Below are positions 39,667 to 49,210 of a stretch of DNA of 64,000 bases, one piece after another. Where the stretch lies: NCBI RefSeq assembly GCF_017305915.1, contig NZ_JAFKJN010000019.1:1-64000 (forward strand), read 5' to 3'. The position numbers and the translations under genes were made by a program. The stretch's first letter is position 1; each line of letters opens with the position of its first letter. Origin of the DNA: Reyranella sp. (GTDB lineage Bacteria > Pseudomonadota > Alphaproteobacteria > Reyranellales > Reyranellaceae). The notes under the pieces were generated by a model. The model saw nothing but the letters and a program-made list of their open reading frames with translations, searched no databases and was not told the DNA's origin.

Positions 39667-40260
39667 TCAGGGGTAGAGCGTGCGGGTTGCCCAGGGTTCG
39701 GCAGGCGACGGGCGGCTGTACTCCAGACGGTCGTGCAGCCGGAACGGTTGATCCTGCCAGAATTCGATCAGCGAGGGCTGCAGGCGGAAGCCCGACCAGT
39801 GCGGCGGCCGTGGTATCTTGCCCACCAGGTAGCGGGTGCCGAACTCGGCCACCTTCCTCTCCAGCGCGAACCGGCCCTCGAGCGGCCGCGACTGGTCCGA
39901 GGCCCAGGCGCCAATCTGGCTGCCGCGCTGCCGGGTGGCGAAGTAGGCGTCGGCCTCCTCCGGCGAGGTTTCCGTGACCGGCCCCTCGAGCCGCACCTGC
40001 CGGCGCAGCGACTTCCAGTGGAACAGCATCGCCGCCTTGGGATGCGTGATCAGTTGCAGGCCCTTGCGGCTTTCGTAGTTGGTATAGAAGACGAAGCCCT
40101 CGGCATCGAAGCCCTTCAGCAGCACCATGCGCAGCGACGGCATGCCGTCCGGCCCGACCGTGGCGAGCGCCAGCGCCGACGGATCGTTCGGCTCGGTCTT
40201 CTCCGCCTCCCCATACCAGACGGCGAAAAGCGCCAGCGGATCGGCTGTTTGCTTGATCAT
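39667..40260 (-). CDS. pdxH: Pyridoxamine 5'-phosphate oxidase
   Basis: The 197-residue FMN enzyme converts pyridoxine or pyridoxamine phosphate to pyridoxal 5'-phosphate. It shows EPNDPSALALATV, SLRMVLLKGFDAEGFVFYTN (FMN-binding RxVLLK) and, at the C-terminus, LQPSLIEFWQDQPFRLHDRL and RTLYP. The ATG at 40260 (MIKQTADPLALF) is preferred by comparison with the family; an ATG at 40302 would add 14 residues. It is divergent from fabI. Confidence 0.96.
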   Translation of the reverse strand: MIKQTADPLALFAVWYGEAEKTEPNDPSALALATVGPDGMPSLRMVLLKGFDAEGFVFYTNYESRKGLQLITHPKAAMLFHWKSLRRQVRLEGPVTETSPEEADAYFATRQRGSQIGAWASDQSRPLEGRFALERKVAEFGTRYLVGKIPRPPHWSGFRLQPSLIEFWQDQPFRLHDRLEYSRPSPAEPWATRTLYP

Positions 40261-40339
40261 GACCACAATATGCAGGGCAGGAAGGCCTTCCACCACCGCC
40301 ATCTTGTCCCGCACGCGCTGCCCCGCTAAGAACGACCCC

Positions 40340-41176
40340 ATGACCTCTGCCGCACAACTCATGGCCGGAAAAAAGGGCCTGATCATGGGCGTCGCCAACG
40401 AGCGCTCGATCGCCTGGGCGATTTCCAAGGCCTGCCACGACGCCGGCGCCAAGCTCGCCTTCACCTTCCAGGGCGATGCGCTGGAGAAACGCGTGCGGCC
40501 GCTGGCCAGGACTGTCGACAGCGAGATCGTCATGCCCTGCGACGTCACCGACGCCGCCAGCATCGACGCCACCTTCGCCGAGATCGAGAAGAAGTGGGGC
40601 GGCCTGGACTTCCTGGTCCACGCCATCGCCTTCTCCGACAAGACGCAGCTCAAAGGCCGCTACCTCGACACCACGCCCGACAACTTCGCGCTGACCATGA
40701 ACGTGAGCTGCTACTCCTTCACCGCGGTGGCGCAGCGCGCCGTGCCGCTGATGAAGGACGGCGGCAGCCTGCTCACCCTCACCTACTACGGCGCCGAGCG
40801 GGTGATCCCGCACTACAACGTCATGGGCGTCGCCAAGGCGGCGCTCGAGGCGAGCGTGCGCTACCTCGCGATGGACCTCGGCGAGCAGAAGATCCGGGTC
40901 AACGCCATCTCCGCCGGCCCGATCAAGACGCTGGCCTTCTCCGGCATCGGCGACGCCCGCTACATCCTGCGCTGGAACGAGCTCAACTCGCCGCTCAAGC
41001 GCAACGTCGAGCCCAAGGAGGTCGGCAATGCCGGCCTCTACCTTCTGTCCGACATGGGTACCGGCGTGACCGGTGAAGTGATGCACGTCGATGCCGGCTA
41101 CCACGTCGTCGGCATGGTCAAGACCTCGTCCGCGAAGCAGATCGCCGAATTGCTCGGCAACTTCGAAGGCGAGTAG
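40340..41176 (+). CDS. fabI: Enoyl-[acyl-carrier-protein] reductase (NADH)
   Basis: The 278-residue SDR-type enzyme reduces the trans-2-enoyl-ACP in the last step of fatty-acid elongation. GVANERSIAWAI (cofactor loop), HAIAFSDK and the catalytic Tyr-x6-Lys in YNVMGVAKAALE identify FabI rather than FabL or FabV. The active-site tyrosine and lysine that also form the triclosan pocket are intact. It is 15 bp upstream of aroC on the same strand. Confidence 0.96.
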   Translation: MTSAAQLMAGKKGLIMGVANERSIAWAISKACHDAGAKLAFTFQGDALEKRVRPLARTVDSEIVMPCDVTDAASIDATFAEIEKKWGGLDFLVHAIAFSDKTQLKGRYLDTTPDNFALTMNVSCYSFTAVAQRAVPLMKDGGSLLTLTYYGAERVIPHYNVMGVAKAALEASVRYLAMDLGEQKIRVNAISAGPIKTLAFSGIGDARYILRWNELNSPLKRNVEPKEVGNAGLYLLSDMGTGVTGEVMHVDAGYHVVGMVKTSSAKQIAELLGNFEGE

Positions 41177-41191
41177 ATCGGAGGCCGGTTC

Positions 41192-42262
41192 ATGGCCGGC
41201 AGCAGCTTCGGCACCCTCTTCAAGTTCACCAGCTGGGGCGAAAGCCACGGCCCTGCGATCGGCTGCATCGTCGACGGCGCACCGCCGCGCCTGCCGCTGA
41301 GCGAGGCCGACATCCAGGTCTGGATGGACAAGCGCCGCCCCGGGCAGTCGCGCTTCGTCACCCAGCGGCAGGAGCCGGACACGGTGAAGATCCTGTCCGG
41401 CGTGTTCGAGGGCGTCACCACCGGCACGCCGATCGCGCTGCACATCGACAATGTCGACCAGCGCAGCCGCGACTACGGCGAGATCAAGGACCAGTTCCGC
41501 CCCAGCCACGCCGACTACACCTACTTCAAGAAATACGGCGTGCGCGACTACCGCGGCGGCGGCCGGCAGTCGGCGCGCGAGACGGCGGTGCGCGTCGCCG
41601 CCGGCGCGATCGCCCGCAAGGTCCTGGGCGACAACGTCAAGGTGCGCGGCGCCGTCGTGCAACTGGGCACCCAGACGATCGATCGCGGCCATTGGGACTG
41701 GGACGCCACCGGCGACAATCCCTTCTGGTGCCCCGACCGCCAGGCGGCGCAGGGCTGGGAAGGCTACCTCGACGACGTGCGCAAGCGCGGCAGCTCGGTC
41801 GGCGCGGTGATCGAGGTCATAGCCTCCGGTGTGCCGGTCGGCCTGGGCGATCCGGTCTACGACAAGCTCGATGCCGATCTCGCCAAGGGACTGATGAGCA
41901 TCAACGCCGTCAAGGGCGTCGAGATCGGCGACGGCTTCGCCACCGCGGCGATGAGCGGCGAGGAGAACGCCGACGAGATGCGCATGCAGGACGGCCAGCC
42001 GGTGTTCCTGGCCAACCATGCCGGCGGCATCCTGGGCGGCATCTCGACCGGCCAGGACATCGTCTGCCGGCTGGCGGTGAAGCCGACCAGCTCGATCCTT
42101 CATCCGGTGCGCAGCGTCGACCGGTTCGGCAACGAGGTCGAACTGCGCACCAAGGGCCGCCATGACCCGTGCGTCGGCATCCGCGCCACGCCGGTGGCCG
42201 AGGCGATGATGGCGTGCGTGCTGGCCGATCATCTGCTGCGCCACCGCGCGCAATGCGCTTGA
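41192..42262 (+). CDS. aroC: Chorismate synthase
   Basis: The 356-residue flavoenzyme makes chorismate from 5-enolpyruvylshikimate 3-phosphate, the last shikimate step. All three family signatures are visible: GESHGPAIGCIVDG near the N-terminus, RGGGRQSARETAVRVAAGA, and RTKGRHDPCVGIRATPV at the C-terminus. GGAGG lies 8 bp before the ATG. Its TGA overlaps an ATG of the following hypothetical gene, so at least two genes are coupled. Confidence 0.97.
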   Translation: MAGSSFGTLFKFTSWGESHGPAIGCIVDGAPPRLPLSEADIQVWMDKRRPGQSRFVTQRQEPDTVKILSGVFEGVTTGTPIALHIDNVDQRSRDYGEIKDQFRPSHADYTYFKKYGVRDYRGGGRQSARETAVRVAAGAIARKVLGDNVKVRGAVVQLGTQTIDRGHWDWDATGDNPFWCPDRQAAQGWEGYLDDVRKRGSSVGAVIEVIASGVPVGLGDPVYDKLDADLAKGLMSINAVKGVEIGDGFATAAMSGEENADEMRMQDGQPVFLANHAGGILGGISTGQDIVCRLAVKPTSSILHPVRSVDRFGNEVELRTKGRHDPCVGIRATPVAEAMMACVLADHLLRHRAQCA

Positions 42263-42777
42263 TGCAGGCCCGCTGGGGCCGCCCGCACAATCTCGGCATG
42301 GCGGTCGTCGCGATCGCCATGGTCGTCGTGGCCGTGATGCTGCTGTCGCGCGGCTCGCCGCAGGGCAAGGGCACCGACAATCCGCTGTTCGCCTTCTACC
42401 TGCTGCTCGCCGCCGCCATGGCCTTCTACGCCTGGCTCGGCTTCAACCGCTACGGCAACCGCGCGCCGCAGGTCACGATCGACCACGACGGCATCCTGCT
42501 GGGCTTCGGCCGGAACTGCCGCTTCACCTGGCGTGACATCGAATGGGTGCGGGTGCGCCGGCTGGGCGTGCGCCCGACCCTGCAGCTCGGCATCGCGCCG
42601 CAGGCCTTCGTCGCAGCCAACCTGCGGCTGTCGATGTGGAGCCTCGACGACAGCCTGCGGCCGGTGCGCGGCATGCCGGCCGCCGTCGCGGTGCGCGACA
42701 ATGGGCTCGACACCCACGCGACCGCAATGCTTGACGCCGTCAAGTCGTTTCGGCCCAATCTCGTGCGTTCCCAGTAA
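42262..42777 (+). CDS. Small membrane protein with PH-like domain (hypothetical)
   Basis: This 171-residue product is unassigned. Two N-terminal hydrophobic helices (MAVVAIAMVVVAVMLL, FAFYLLLAAAMAFYAWLGF) are followed by a soluble stretch VTIDHDGILLGFGRNCRF-TWRDIEWVRVR that resembles bacterial PH (bPH) beta-strands. The ATG at 42262 overlaps the aroC stop as TGATG; an in-frame ATG at 42253 is an alternative. It ends 18 bp before sppA. A role in the envelope is suggested only by its topology and neighbour. Confidence 0.7.
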   Translation: MQARWGRPHNLGMAVVAIAMVVVAVMLLSRGSPQGKGTDNPLFAFYLLLAAAMAFYAWLGFNRYGNRAPQVTIDHDGILLGFGRNCRFTWRDIEWVRVRRLGVRPTLQLGIAPQAFVAANLRLSMWSLDDSLRPVRGMPAAVAVRDNGLDTHATAMLDAVKSFRPNLVRSQ

Positions 42778-42795
42778 AGCGGAGTTGTCGACACC

Positions 42796-44553
<1,758 letters not shown>

Positions 44554-44573
44554 CGCCGGGGCCGTCACCGGTT

Positions 44574-45014
44574 TCATGCCGTTTTCGCCGTTTTTGGCAG
44601 GCCCACCGTTTCGGCCTGGTAGTCGGCGCGGCGCATCTGCTCCTGCAGCGCCTTGAAGACGCGCACGGTCGCCTGCGCGTCCTGTGGGGTGATGTCGCCG
44701 TTCATCATCGCCTGCGCGAGCGTCGCGTGCTCGCCCAGCAGGTTGCGCAGGCCGTCGCCCGACGGCGGCTCGAGCTCGATCGGGCGATGGCGCCGCACCG
44801 GCCAGACGCGCTGCAGCACCAGCTCGGTGGCGCGCAGGTTGCCGCGGCGCGCCCGCTCGATGGTGGCGCTCATCAGCTCGTGCGCGACCTCGCTGCCGAC
44901 GCGATCGAGCTCGATCGCCGTGGTGCTGACGGGATTGCGCGGCCGGCCGGGACCGCCGGGATGGCCCTTGGCGAAGCGGCCGTTGGATTGACGAAAATCG
45001 GAAGTGTCTGACAT
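44574..45014 (-). CDS. DUF5681-domain protein
   Basis: The 146-residue protein begins near MSDTSDFRQSNGRFAKGHPG, whose NGRFxKGxxGGPGRP stretch is characteristic of DUF5681, a domain frequent in alphaproteobacterial and phage-associated small proteins. The rest is helical and charged. GAGGAGA lies 7 bp before the ATG at 45014. It converges with sppA. A 15-bp inverted repeat lies 54 bp upstream of the ATG. No phage structural genes accompany it, so it may be an orphan. Function unknown. Confidence 0.78.
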   Translation of the reverse strand: MSDTSDFRQSNGRFAKGHPGGPGRPRNPVSTTAIELDRVGSEVAHELMSATIERARRGNLRATELVLQRVWPVRRHRPIELEPPSGDGLRNLLGEHATLAQAMMNGDITPQDAQATVRVFKALQEQMRRADYQAETVGLPKTAKTA

Positions 45015-45067
45015 GTGCGTTCTCCTCAGTGGCTGCAGGAGAATACGCACCGCCCTTTCAGGGACCT

Positions 45068-45136
45068 ATTATGGGCAATGGACGCGAGAAAACAGGGCCT
45101 TTTCCGCGGTCGAAAACCCGTTCCATTGCCCATAAT
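45068..45136. repeat. 15-bp inverted repeat upstream of the DUF5681 gene
   Basis: ATTATGGGCAATGGA at 45068-45082 and its exact reverse complement at 45122-45136 are separated by 39 bp. The AT-rich ends stand out against the GC-rich background. It could be a pair of operator sites, a large hairpin or the ends of a small inserted element. It lies between the alpha/beta-hydrolase stop (45175) and the DUF5681 start, on no coding sequence. Confidence 0.7.
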
Positions 45137-45174
45137 GCGCGTCGCCAGGGACGAGTTATCCCCAGAAGCCCGCG

Positions 45175-46269
45175 CTACCGCCGCTCGCTCAGCAGCGCGT
45201 CGATCGCGTGGCCCATCGTCCAGGCATTGGCCAGTGTGACGGCGTTGAAGTCGACATGGCCGAGCTCGTCGACCAGGAACAGCGACACGCGCGCGTTCGA
45301 CGCCGCGGCGGCCAGCGCCTGGCTCTCGCTGTAGGGCACCAGCGGATCGCCGCGGCCATGCACCAGGATGAGATGGCTGCGCAGCGTCGACAGATCGTAG
45401 AGCGCGAGATTGAGCGCGTCGATCTCGCGCCGCACCCGCTCGGGCAGCGCCGCGACCAGCGGCGTCACCGCATCGGGGTCCTGGTTCTCGACCAGCGCCA
45501 GCACGGCCTGTCCGTCGGGGCCGAGCCGGGCGGCGAGCGCCGGGATGTCGGCGCCGCCGCGGAAGCGCGCCATGGCGATGGCCTGCAGCACGGCCGCGTC
45601 GTTAGGATCGTCGAGCCGGCCGGCATTGGCGAGCAGGAAGGCCCAGCGGCCATAATCGTTCGGCGCCACCCGGTACTCGCGCGCGTCGCCGAGCGGCCGG
45701 AAGACGCCGGTGGTGACGAAGCGGATCGCCGCCTCCGCGTCGTGGTAGCCGCCGATGCCGACGATGAACTGCGGCTGGGTCTCGAGCGCGGCGATCACCG
45801 CCGGCGCCACCGCGTAGGAGACTGCGGCAACGCCGAGCGGCTGGCCGGGCTGCCATTGCCGCAACTGGCGCAGCGCCGAGGCGACGCGGTCGGCATCGAC
45901 CTTCGACAAAGCGAGCCGGCGCACCTCCGGCAGTTCCGGCACCAGCACGACGAAGCCGGCGCGCGCGAAGCTGCGGGCGAGCGCCTGCAGCCGCGGCTCG
46001 TCGCGGCCCAGCACGGCGGCGCCCGGCACCAGCACCAAAGCGGCGCGCACGCGGCCGGCCGGGGCATAGACGTCGCCCTCGCCGTCGGCCCACTTCGCCG
46101 GATATTCGCGCGGCCGATCGGTCACCCTCTGCCACAGGGTCGGCTGTCCGCCGGCCGCGACGTCCCACATGATCAGCGCCGCCTCGGTCCAGGCGACCGG
46201 CCGGCCAAAGGCGAACAGCGCCGCCACCGCGAGCAGCAGCGCGAGGCCGAGCCGACGCAGCACTCTCAC
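45175..46269 (-). CDS. Alpha/beta-hydrolase, exported or anchored
   Basis: The 364-residue protein has an N-terminal hydrophobic segment (RLGLALLLAVAALFAFG) that is a signal peptide or anchor. An alpha/beta-hydrolase core follows (LVLVPGAAVLGRDEPRLQAL, then AAVSYAVAPAV for the nucleophile elbow, which departs from strict GxSxG). The late acid/His regions are LVHGRGDPLVPYSESQAL and DELGHVDFNAV. The start is GTG, overlapping the 2H-phosphoesterase stop. Substrate unknown. Confidence 0.75.
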   Translation of the reverse strand: MRVLRRLGLALLLAVAALFAFGRPVAWTEAALIMWDVAAGGQPTLWQRVTDRPREYPAKWADGEGDVYAPAGRVRAALVLVPGAAVLGRDEPRLQALARSFARAGFVVLVPELPEVRRLALSKVDADRVASALRQLRQWQPGQPLGVAAVSYAVAPAVIAALETQPQFIVGIGGYHDAEAAIRFVTTGVFRPLGDAREYRVAPNDYGRWAFLLANAGRLDDPNDAAVLQAIAMARFRGGADIPALAARLGPDGQAVLALVENQDPDAVTPLVAALPERVRREIDALNLALYDLSTLRSHLILVHGRGDPLVPYSESQALAAAASNARVSLFLVDELGHVDFNAVTLANAWTMGHAIDALLSERR

Positions 46270-46745
46270 TCGAGCCGCACCGTCAGCAAGGTATCGAGGC
46301 CCTGGTCGGTGCGCTGGAGCAGCGCCAGCGCCTCGACCCGGCCGTGGATCGGCAGGTGCTGGCGCCCGACGATGCGCGCCACCTGCTCGGCCTCGGCGGC
46401 ACGCGCGAACAGGCCGAGCGTGATGTGAGGCTCGAACGGCACCGGGCCAGGCGTCGGATTGAGCGCGTCGTAAAGCTCGGTGAGCTCGGCCGCGCCGTCG
46501 GACGGCTCGGCAAAGAGGTAATGATCGTGCCGCGCGATGCGGTCGATCAGGAACCAGAACGGGCGGCGGTCGATCGTTGCGAGCGCCTCGCGAAGCGCCG
46601 GCTCGCGCTCGGCCGGCGCGCCGAACACCAGGGTGAAATGCGGGCCGATCATCTCGGCCTCGCTTGAATGGTACTGCGCCCGGAGGCGACGCAAGGCCGT
46701 GTCGTCCGCCTCGCTCAGCAGCGGCCAGGCGACGACATAGAGCAC
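46266..46745 (-). CDS. 2H phosphoesterase / 2'-5' RNA ligase family protein
   Basis: The 159-residue protein carries the two H-x-T/S-x tetrapeptides that define the superfamily: GPHFTLVFG and, about 80 residues later, EPHITLGLF. Members hydrolyse or form 2',5' or cyclic phosphodiester bonds in RNA or nucleotides. The GTG at 46745 lies immediately after the DUF169 stop (TGAC-GTG). It overlaps the following hydrolase gene, so three genes are tightly packed. Confidence 0.82.
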   Translation of the reverse strand: MLYVVAWPLLSEADDTALRRLRAQYHSSEAEMIGPHFTLVFGAPAEREPALREALATIDRRPFWFLIDRIARHDHYLFAEPSDGAAELTELYDALNPTPGPVPFEPHITLGLFARAAEAEQVARIVGRQHLPIHGRVEALALLQRTDQGLDTLLTVRLE

Positions 46746-46746
46746 G

Positions 46747-47574
46747 TCAGCCGTAGCTCTTGGCCATGCCGAAGGCCGGGTCCATCGCCGCGCCATAGGG
46801 CGGGAACGGATAGCGCAGGCCGTTCTTGCCGAGATGGCCCATGCCCTCGATGGCGCGCAGGAACTCGTCGGGCGGGCAGGCCATCAGCAGCTCGTCGTCG
46901 GCGACGCCGCCGTAGCGGCGCTCGGCGTAGCACGGCAGCGACAGCGAGGTCTGGCGCGTGGCGAGAGCGCGGCCCCACGAATCGGCGCAGGCGCTCTCGC
47001 CGGTGACGGTGAAGTCGTAGCGGCGGTAGCGATGGAACTGCAGGCCGTTGATGAAATAGATCATCTGGCCGGGCGTGCCGTAGAACAGGCAGATGTCCGG
47101 CGGATCGAGCCGCGCCGAGCGCAGCGGCGACACGACGAGGCCGTTGTAGGTGCCGTCGGGCACGCGCGGCATCTGCGCCTGGTGCGCGGCCGAGGCCTCC
47201 TTGTTGCCGAACCATACGCCGTTCATGTGGTCGCCCGACAGGAAGCCCTCGCCCGGATGATTGAGGCCGACCACGCCGCCGCAATTGCCGCCGCGGGTGT
47301 TGTCGACGGTGATGCCGAGCGTGAAGCCGTACCAGCGCGACTGGGTCACCATCTGGCACATGGTGAACTTGAAGCCGTCGGTCGGCTTGCGCACGCCCTG
47401 GATCTTCTCCATGTCGGCCGGGTTCTCGAACAGCTTCATGCCGATCGGCTGGGTGCGGATGCGCAAGAGGTCGATCAGCTTGGCCGAGGCCTCGCCCAGC
47501 ATCTTGGCCGTGATCTGCTCGGGTGGCGCCCAGGGGGCGACCTTGTAGCCCGGCGGCAGCGTTTGGACGTTCAT
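46747..47574 (-). CDS. DUF169-domain protein
   Basis: The 275-residue protein fits DUF169 (COG2043): a conserved aromatic-rich start, RTQPIGMKLFENPADME, TMCQMVTQSRWYGFTLGI and an NCGGVVGL cysteine stretch, with ACPPDEFLRAIEGMGHLGKNG near the end (split by family positions). Several Cys and His residues could bind metal or a cofactor. Function is not established. A strong CGGAGGAAACCA precedes the ATG. It lies 21 bp after the SDR gene. Confidence 0.85.
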   Translation of the reverse strand: MNVQTLPPGYKVAPWAPPEQITAKMLGEASAKLIDLLRIRTQPIGMKLFENPADMEKIQGVRKPTDGFKFTMCQMVTQSRWYGFTLGITVDNTRGGNCGGVVGLNHPGEGFLSGDHMNGVWFGNKEASAAHQAQMPRVPDGTYNGLVVSPLRSARLDPPDICLFYGTPGQMIYFINGLQFHRYRRYDFTVTGESACADSWGRALATRQTSLSLPCYAERRYGGVADDELLMACPPDEFLRAIEGMGHLGKNGLRYPFPPYGAAMDPAFGMAKSYG

Positions 47575-47594
47575 TGGTTTCCTCCGTCGTTTGG

Positions 47595-48314
47595 CTAGGT
47601 GAGGTTGAGCCCACCGTCGGCGATGACGATTTCCCCGGTAACGTAGTCGTTGGCGATCAAGGCGGCCACCAGATCGGCGATGTCCTCGGGCCTGGCGGGC
47701 CGGCGCATCGGCGCGCGGGTGTTCCAGGTTTCCAGCAAGTCCGGCCAGTTGGCCGTCATCGGCGTCTCGACCAGCCCGGGCGCCACCGCGTTGACCCGGA
47801 CATCGGGGGCAAGGGCCAGCGCCAGCAGCTTGGTCACGTGGTGCAGCGCCGCCTTCGAGGCGGCGTAGGGGATCGACGAGCCCTTGGGCCGCGCGCCGGC
47901 ATGGGTGCCGATATTGACGATGGAGCCCTTGGTCTGGCGCAGCGCAGCTTCGGCCTCGGCGACCAGGAGGAAGGGCGAGATCAGGTTGACGTCGAGCATC
48001 TGGCGCCACAGCGCCGGCGTCGCCGCCTTGAGGTCGGCATGCGGGATGCGGATCGACAGGCCGGCATTGTTGACCAGCACGTCGAGCCGTCCGTGCCGGT
48101 CGAGCACCGAGGCGGCCAGCGCGCGGGTCGCTGCTTCATCGGCGAGATCGGCCTGATGGTAGCTGCCGTTCAGCTCCTTGGCCATCGCCTGCCCGGTCTC
48201 GGCGGAACGGGCGGAATGCAGCGCGACGATGTAGCCGTCCTTCACGAGACGCCGCGCGATCGCCGCGCCGATGCCCGAGGTCGAGCCGGTGACGAGCGCG
48301 ACTTTGCTGGTCAT
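47595..48314 (-). CDS. Short-chain dehydrogenase/reductase
   Basis: The 239-residue NAD(P)-dependent oxidoreductase has TGSTSGIGAAIA (cofactor loop), LVNNAGLS, the catalytic Ser region IVNIGTHAG and the Tyr-x3-Lys in PYAASKAALHH, ending IVIADGGLNLT. The usual Ser in the SSxxG strand appears as Thr/His context (NIGTHAG), so the catalytic residue there may differ. It could be a beta-ketoacyl- or steroid-type reductase. A palindromic repeat begins 6 bp upstream of its ATG. Confidence 0.88.
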   Translation of the reverse strand: MTSKVALVTGSTSGIGAAIARRLVKDGYIVALHSARSAETGQAMAKELNGSYHQADLADEAATRALAASVLDRHGRLDVLVNNAGLSIRIPHADLKAATPALWRQMLDVNLISPFLLVAEAEAALRQTKGSIVNIGTHAGARPKGSSIPYAASKAALHHVTKLLALALAPDVRVNAVAPGLVETPMTANWPDLLETWNTRAPMRRPARPEDIADLVAALIANDYVTGEIVIADGGLNLT

Positions 48315-48320
48315 GGCTTC

Positions 48321-48413
48321 TGTCGTCCTGAGCGTCGCGAAGGACCTAAGGGCGATTGCCCACAGCGTCCCGCTTGAAGCGCCATGAGGTCCTTCGCTTC
48401 GCTCAGGACGACA
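48321..48413. repeat. REP/MITE-like inverted repeat (CCTGAGCG-type)
   Basis: Two 27-bp arms, 48321-48347 and 48387-48413, are reverse complements with two mismatches around a 39-bp spacer. The core TCCTGAGCGAAGCGAAGGA-type arm resembles a very common dispersed repeat in high-GC proteobacteria. The element sits between the alpha/beta-hydrolase stop and the SDR start, both minus strand. It would form a strong hairpin in mRNA and may separate the two transcripts. Confidence 0.85.
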
Positions 48414-48419
48414 GGACCG

Positions 48420-49208
48420 TCACACATAGGCCTTCAACGCATCCAGCGTTTCGTCGGGGCGCTCGATCATCATGAAGTGGCCGCAGTTCGGGACGACGAC
48501 GCCGACCGCGCCCTTGATCGCGGCGGTCAGCACCTTGCCCTTGGGCAGCGGCGTCATGAGATCGCCGTCGCCCAGCACGGCCACGGTCGGGCACTTCACG
48601 CTGGCGGCGCGCGCCAGCGCGTCCTTGTAGGCGTTGCAGGCGGCGAGATCGGTGTAGATGACGTCCGCCTTGTTGCCCGACAGCACCGCCAGCGATTCGC
48701 GGCGCAGCCACAGGCCGGGCGCGGTCATGCCGCCCTTGTGCAGCGCATTGCCGATGCCCCAGAAGGTCATCAGCTCCTGCACCTTCAGCGTGTTGGCCTT
48801 CGCCGATTCGAGCATCTCGGGATGCACCGGCATCTCCGAGGCGACGCCGCACAGGCCGAGCGCCCGAACCTTGCCGCCGTGACGCGCCGCGCAGTCGAGC
48901 GCCACCAGCGCACCCATCGAATGGCCGACCAGCGCCGCGCTCTTCACGCCGGCTTCGTCGATCAGCTTCGCCGTCCAGTCGGCCATCGCGGCAATGCTGT
49001 CGAGCGGCGCACCCTCCGACCAGCCATGGCCCGGGAAGTCGACGGCCAGCACGCTGCGGCCGTGATGGGCGAACCAGCGGGTCTGCAGGCGCCAGGTGGT
49101 GCGGTCGAAACCCGCGCCATGGAGGAAGATCATGGCAGGCCTGGCCGGATCGAAATGCGTGCCGCCGGTGGTGGCGAACACGGCATGGCCGTCGATGCTG
49201 AGCTTCAT
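48420..49208 (-). CDS. Alpha/beta-fold hydrolase
   Basis: The 262-residue cytoplasmic enzyme has the oxyanion segment FLHGAGFDRTTW, VDFPGHGWSEG, the nucleophile elbow GHSMGALVA (Ser), the acid region LGDGDLMTP and the final histidine in NCGHFMMIERP. This is the layout of esterases, lactonases and C-C hydrolases. It lies 2 bp after metY on the same strand. Substrate not predictable. Confidence 0.9.
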   Translation of the reverse strand: MKLSIDGHAVFATTGGTHFDPARPAMIFLHGAGFDRTTWRLQTRWFAHHGRSVLAVDFPGHGWSEGAPLDSIAAMADWTAKLIDEAGVKSAALVGHSMGALVALDCAARHGGKVRALGLCGVASEMPVHPEMLESAKANTLKVQELMTFWGIGNALHKGGMTAPGLWLRRESLAVLSGNKADVIYTDLAACNAYKDALARAASVKCPTVAVLGDGDLMTPLPKGKVLTAAIKGAVGVVVPNCGHFMMIERPDETLDALKAYV

Positions 49209-49210
49209 CG

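Noticed and set aside
39677..42253. Minus-strand open frame opposite fabI and aroC
   Set aside because: fabI and aroC signatures are complete on the plus strand; the antisense product has no domain. Only the separate CDF and pdxH frames on the minus strand are real.
44574..45136. Prophage remnant around the DUF5681 gene
   Set aside because: No other phage-type gene, integrase or attachment repeat is present; a single small gene and an inverted repeat are not enough.
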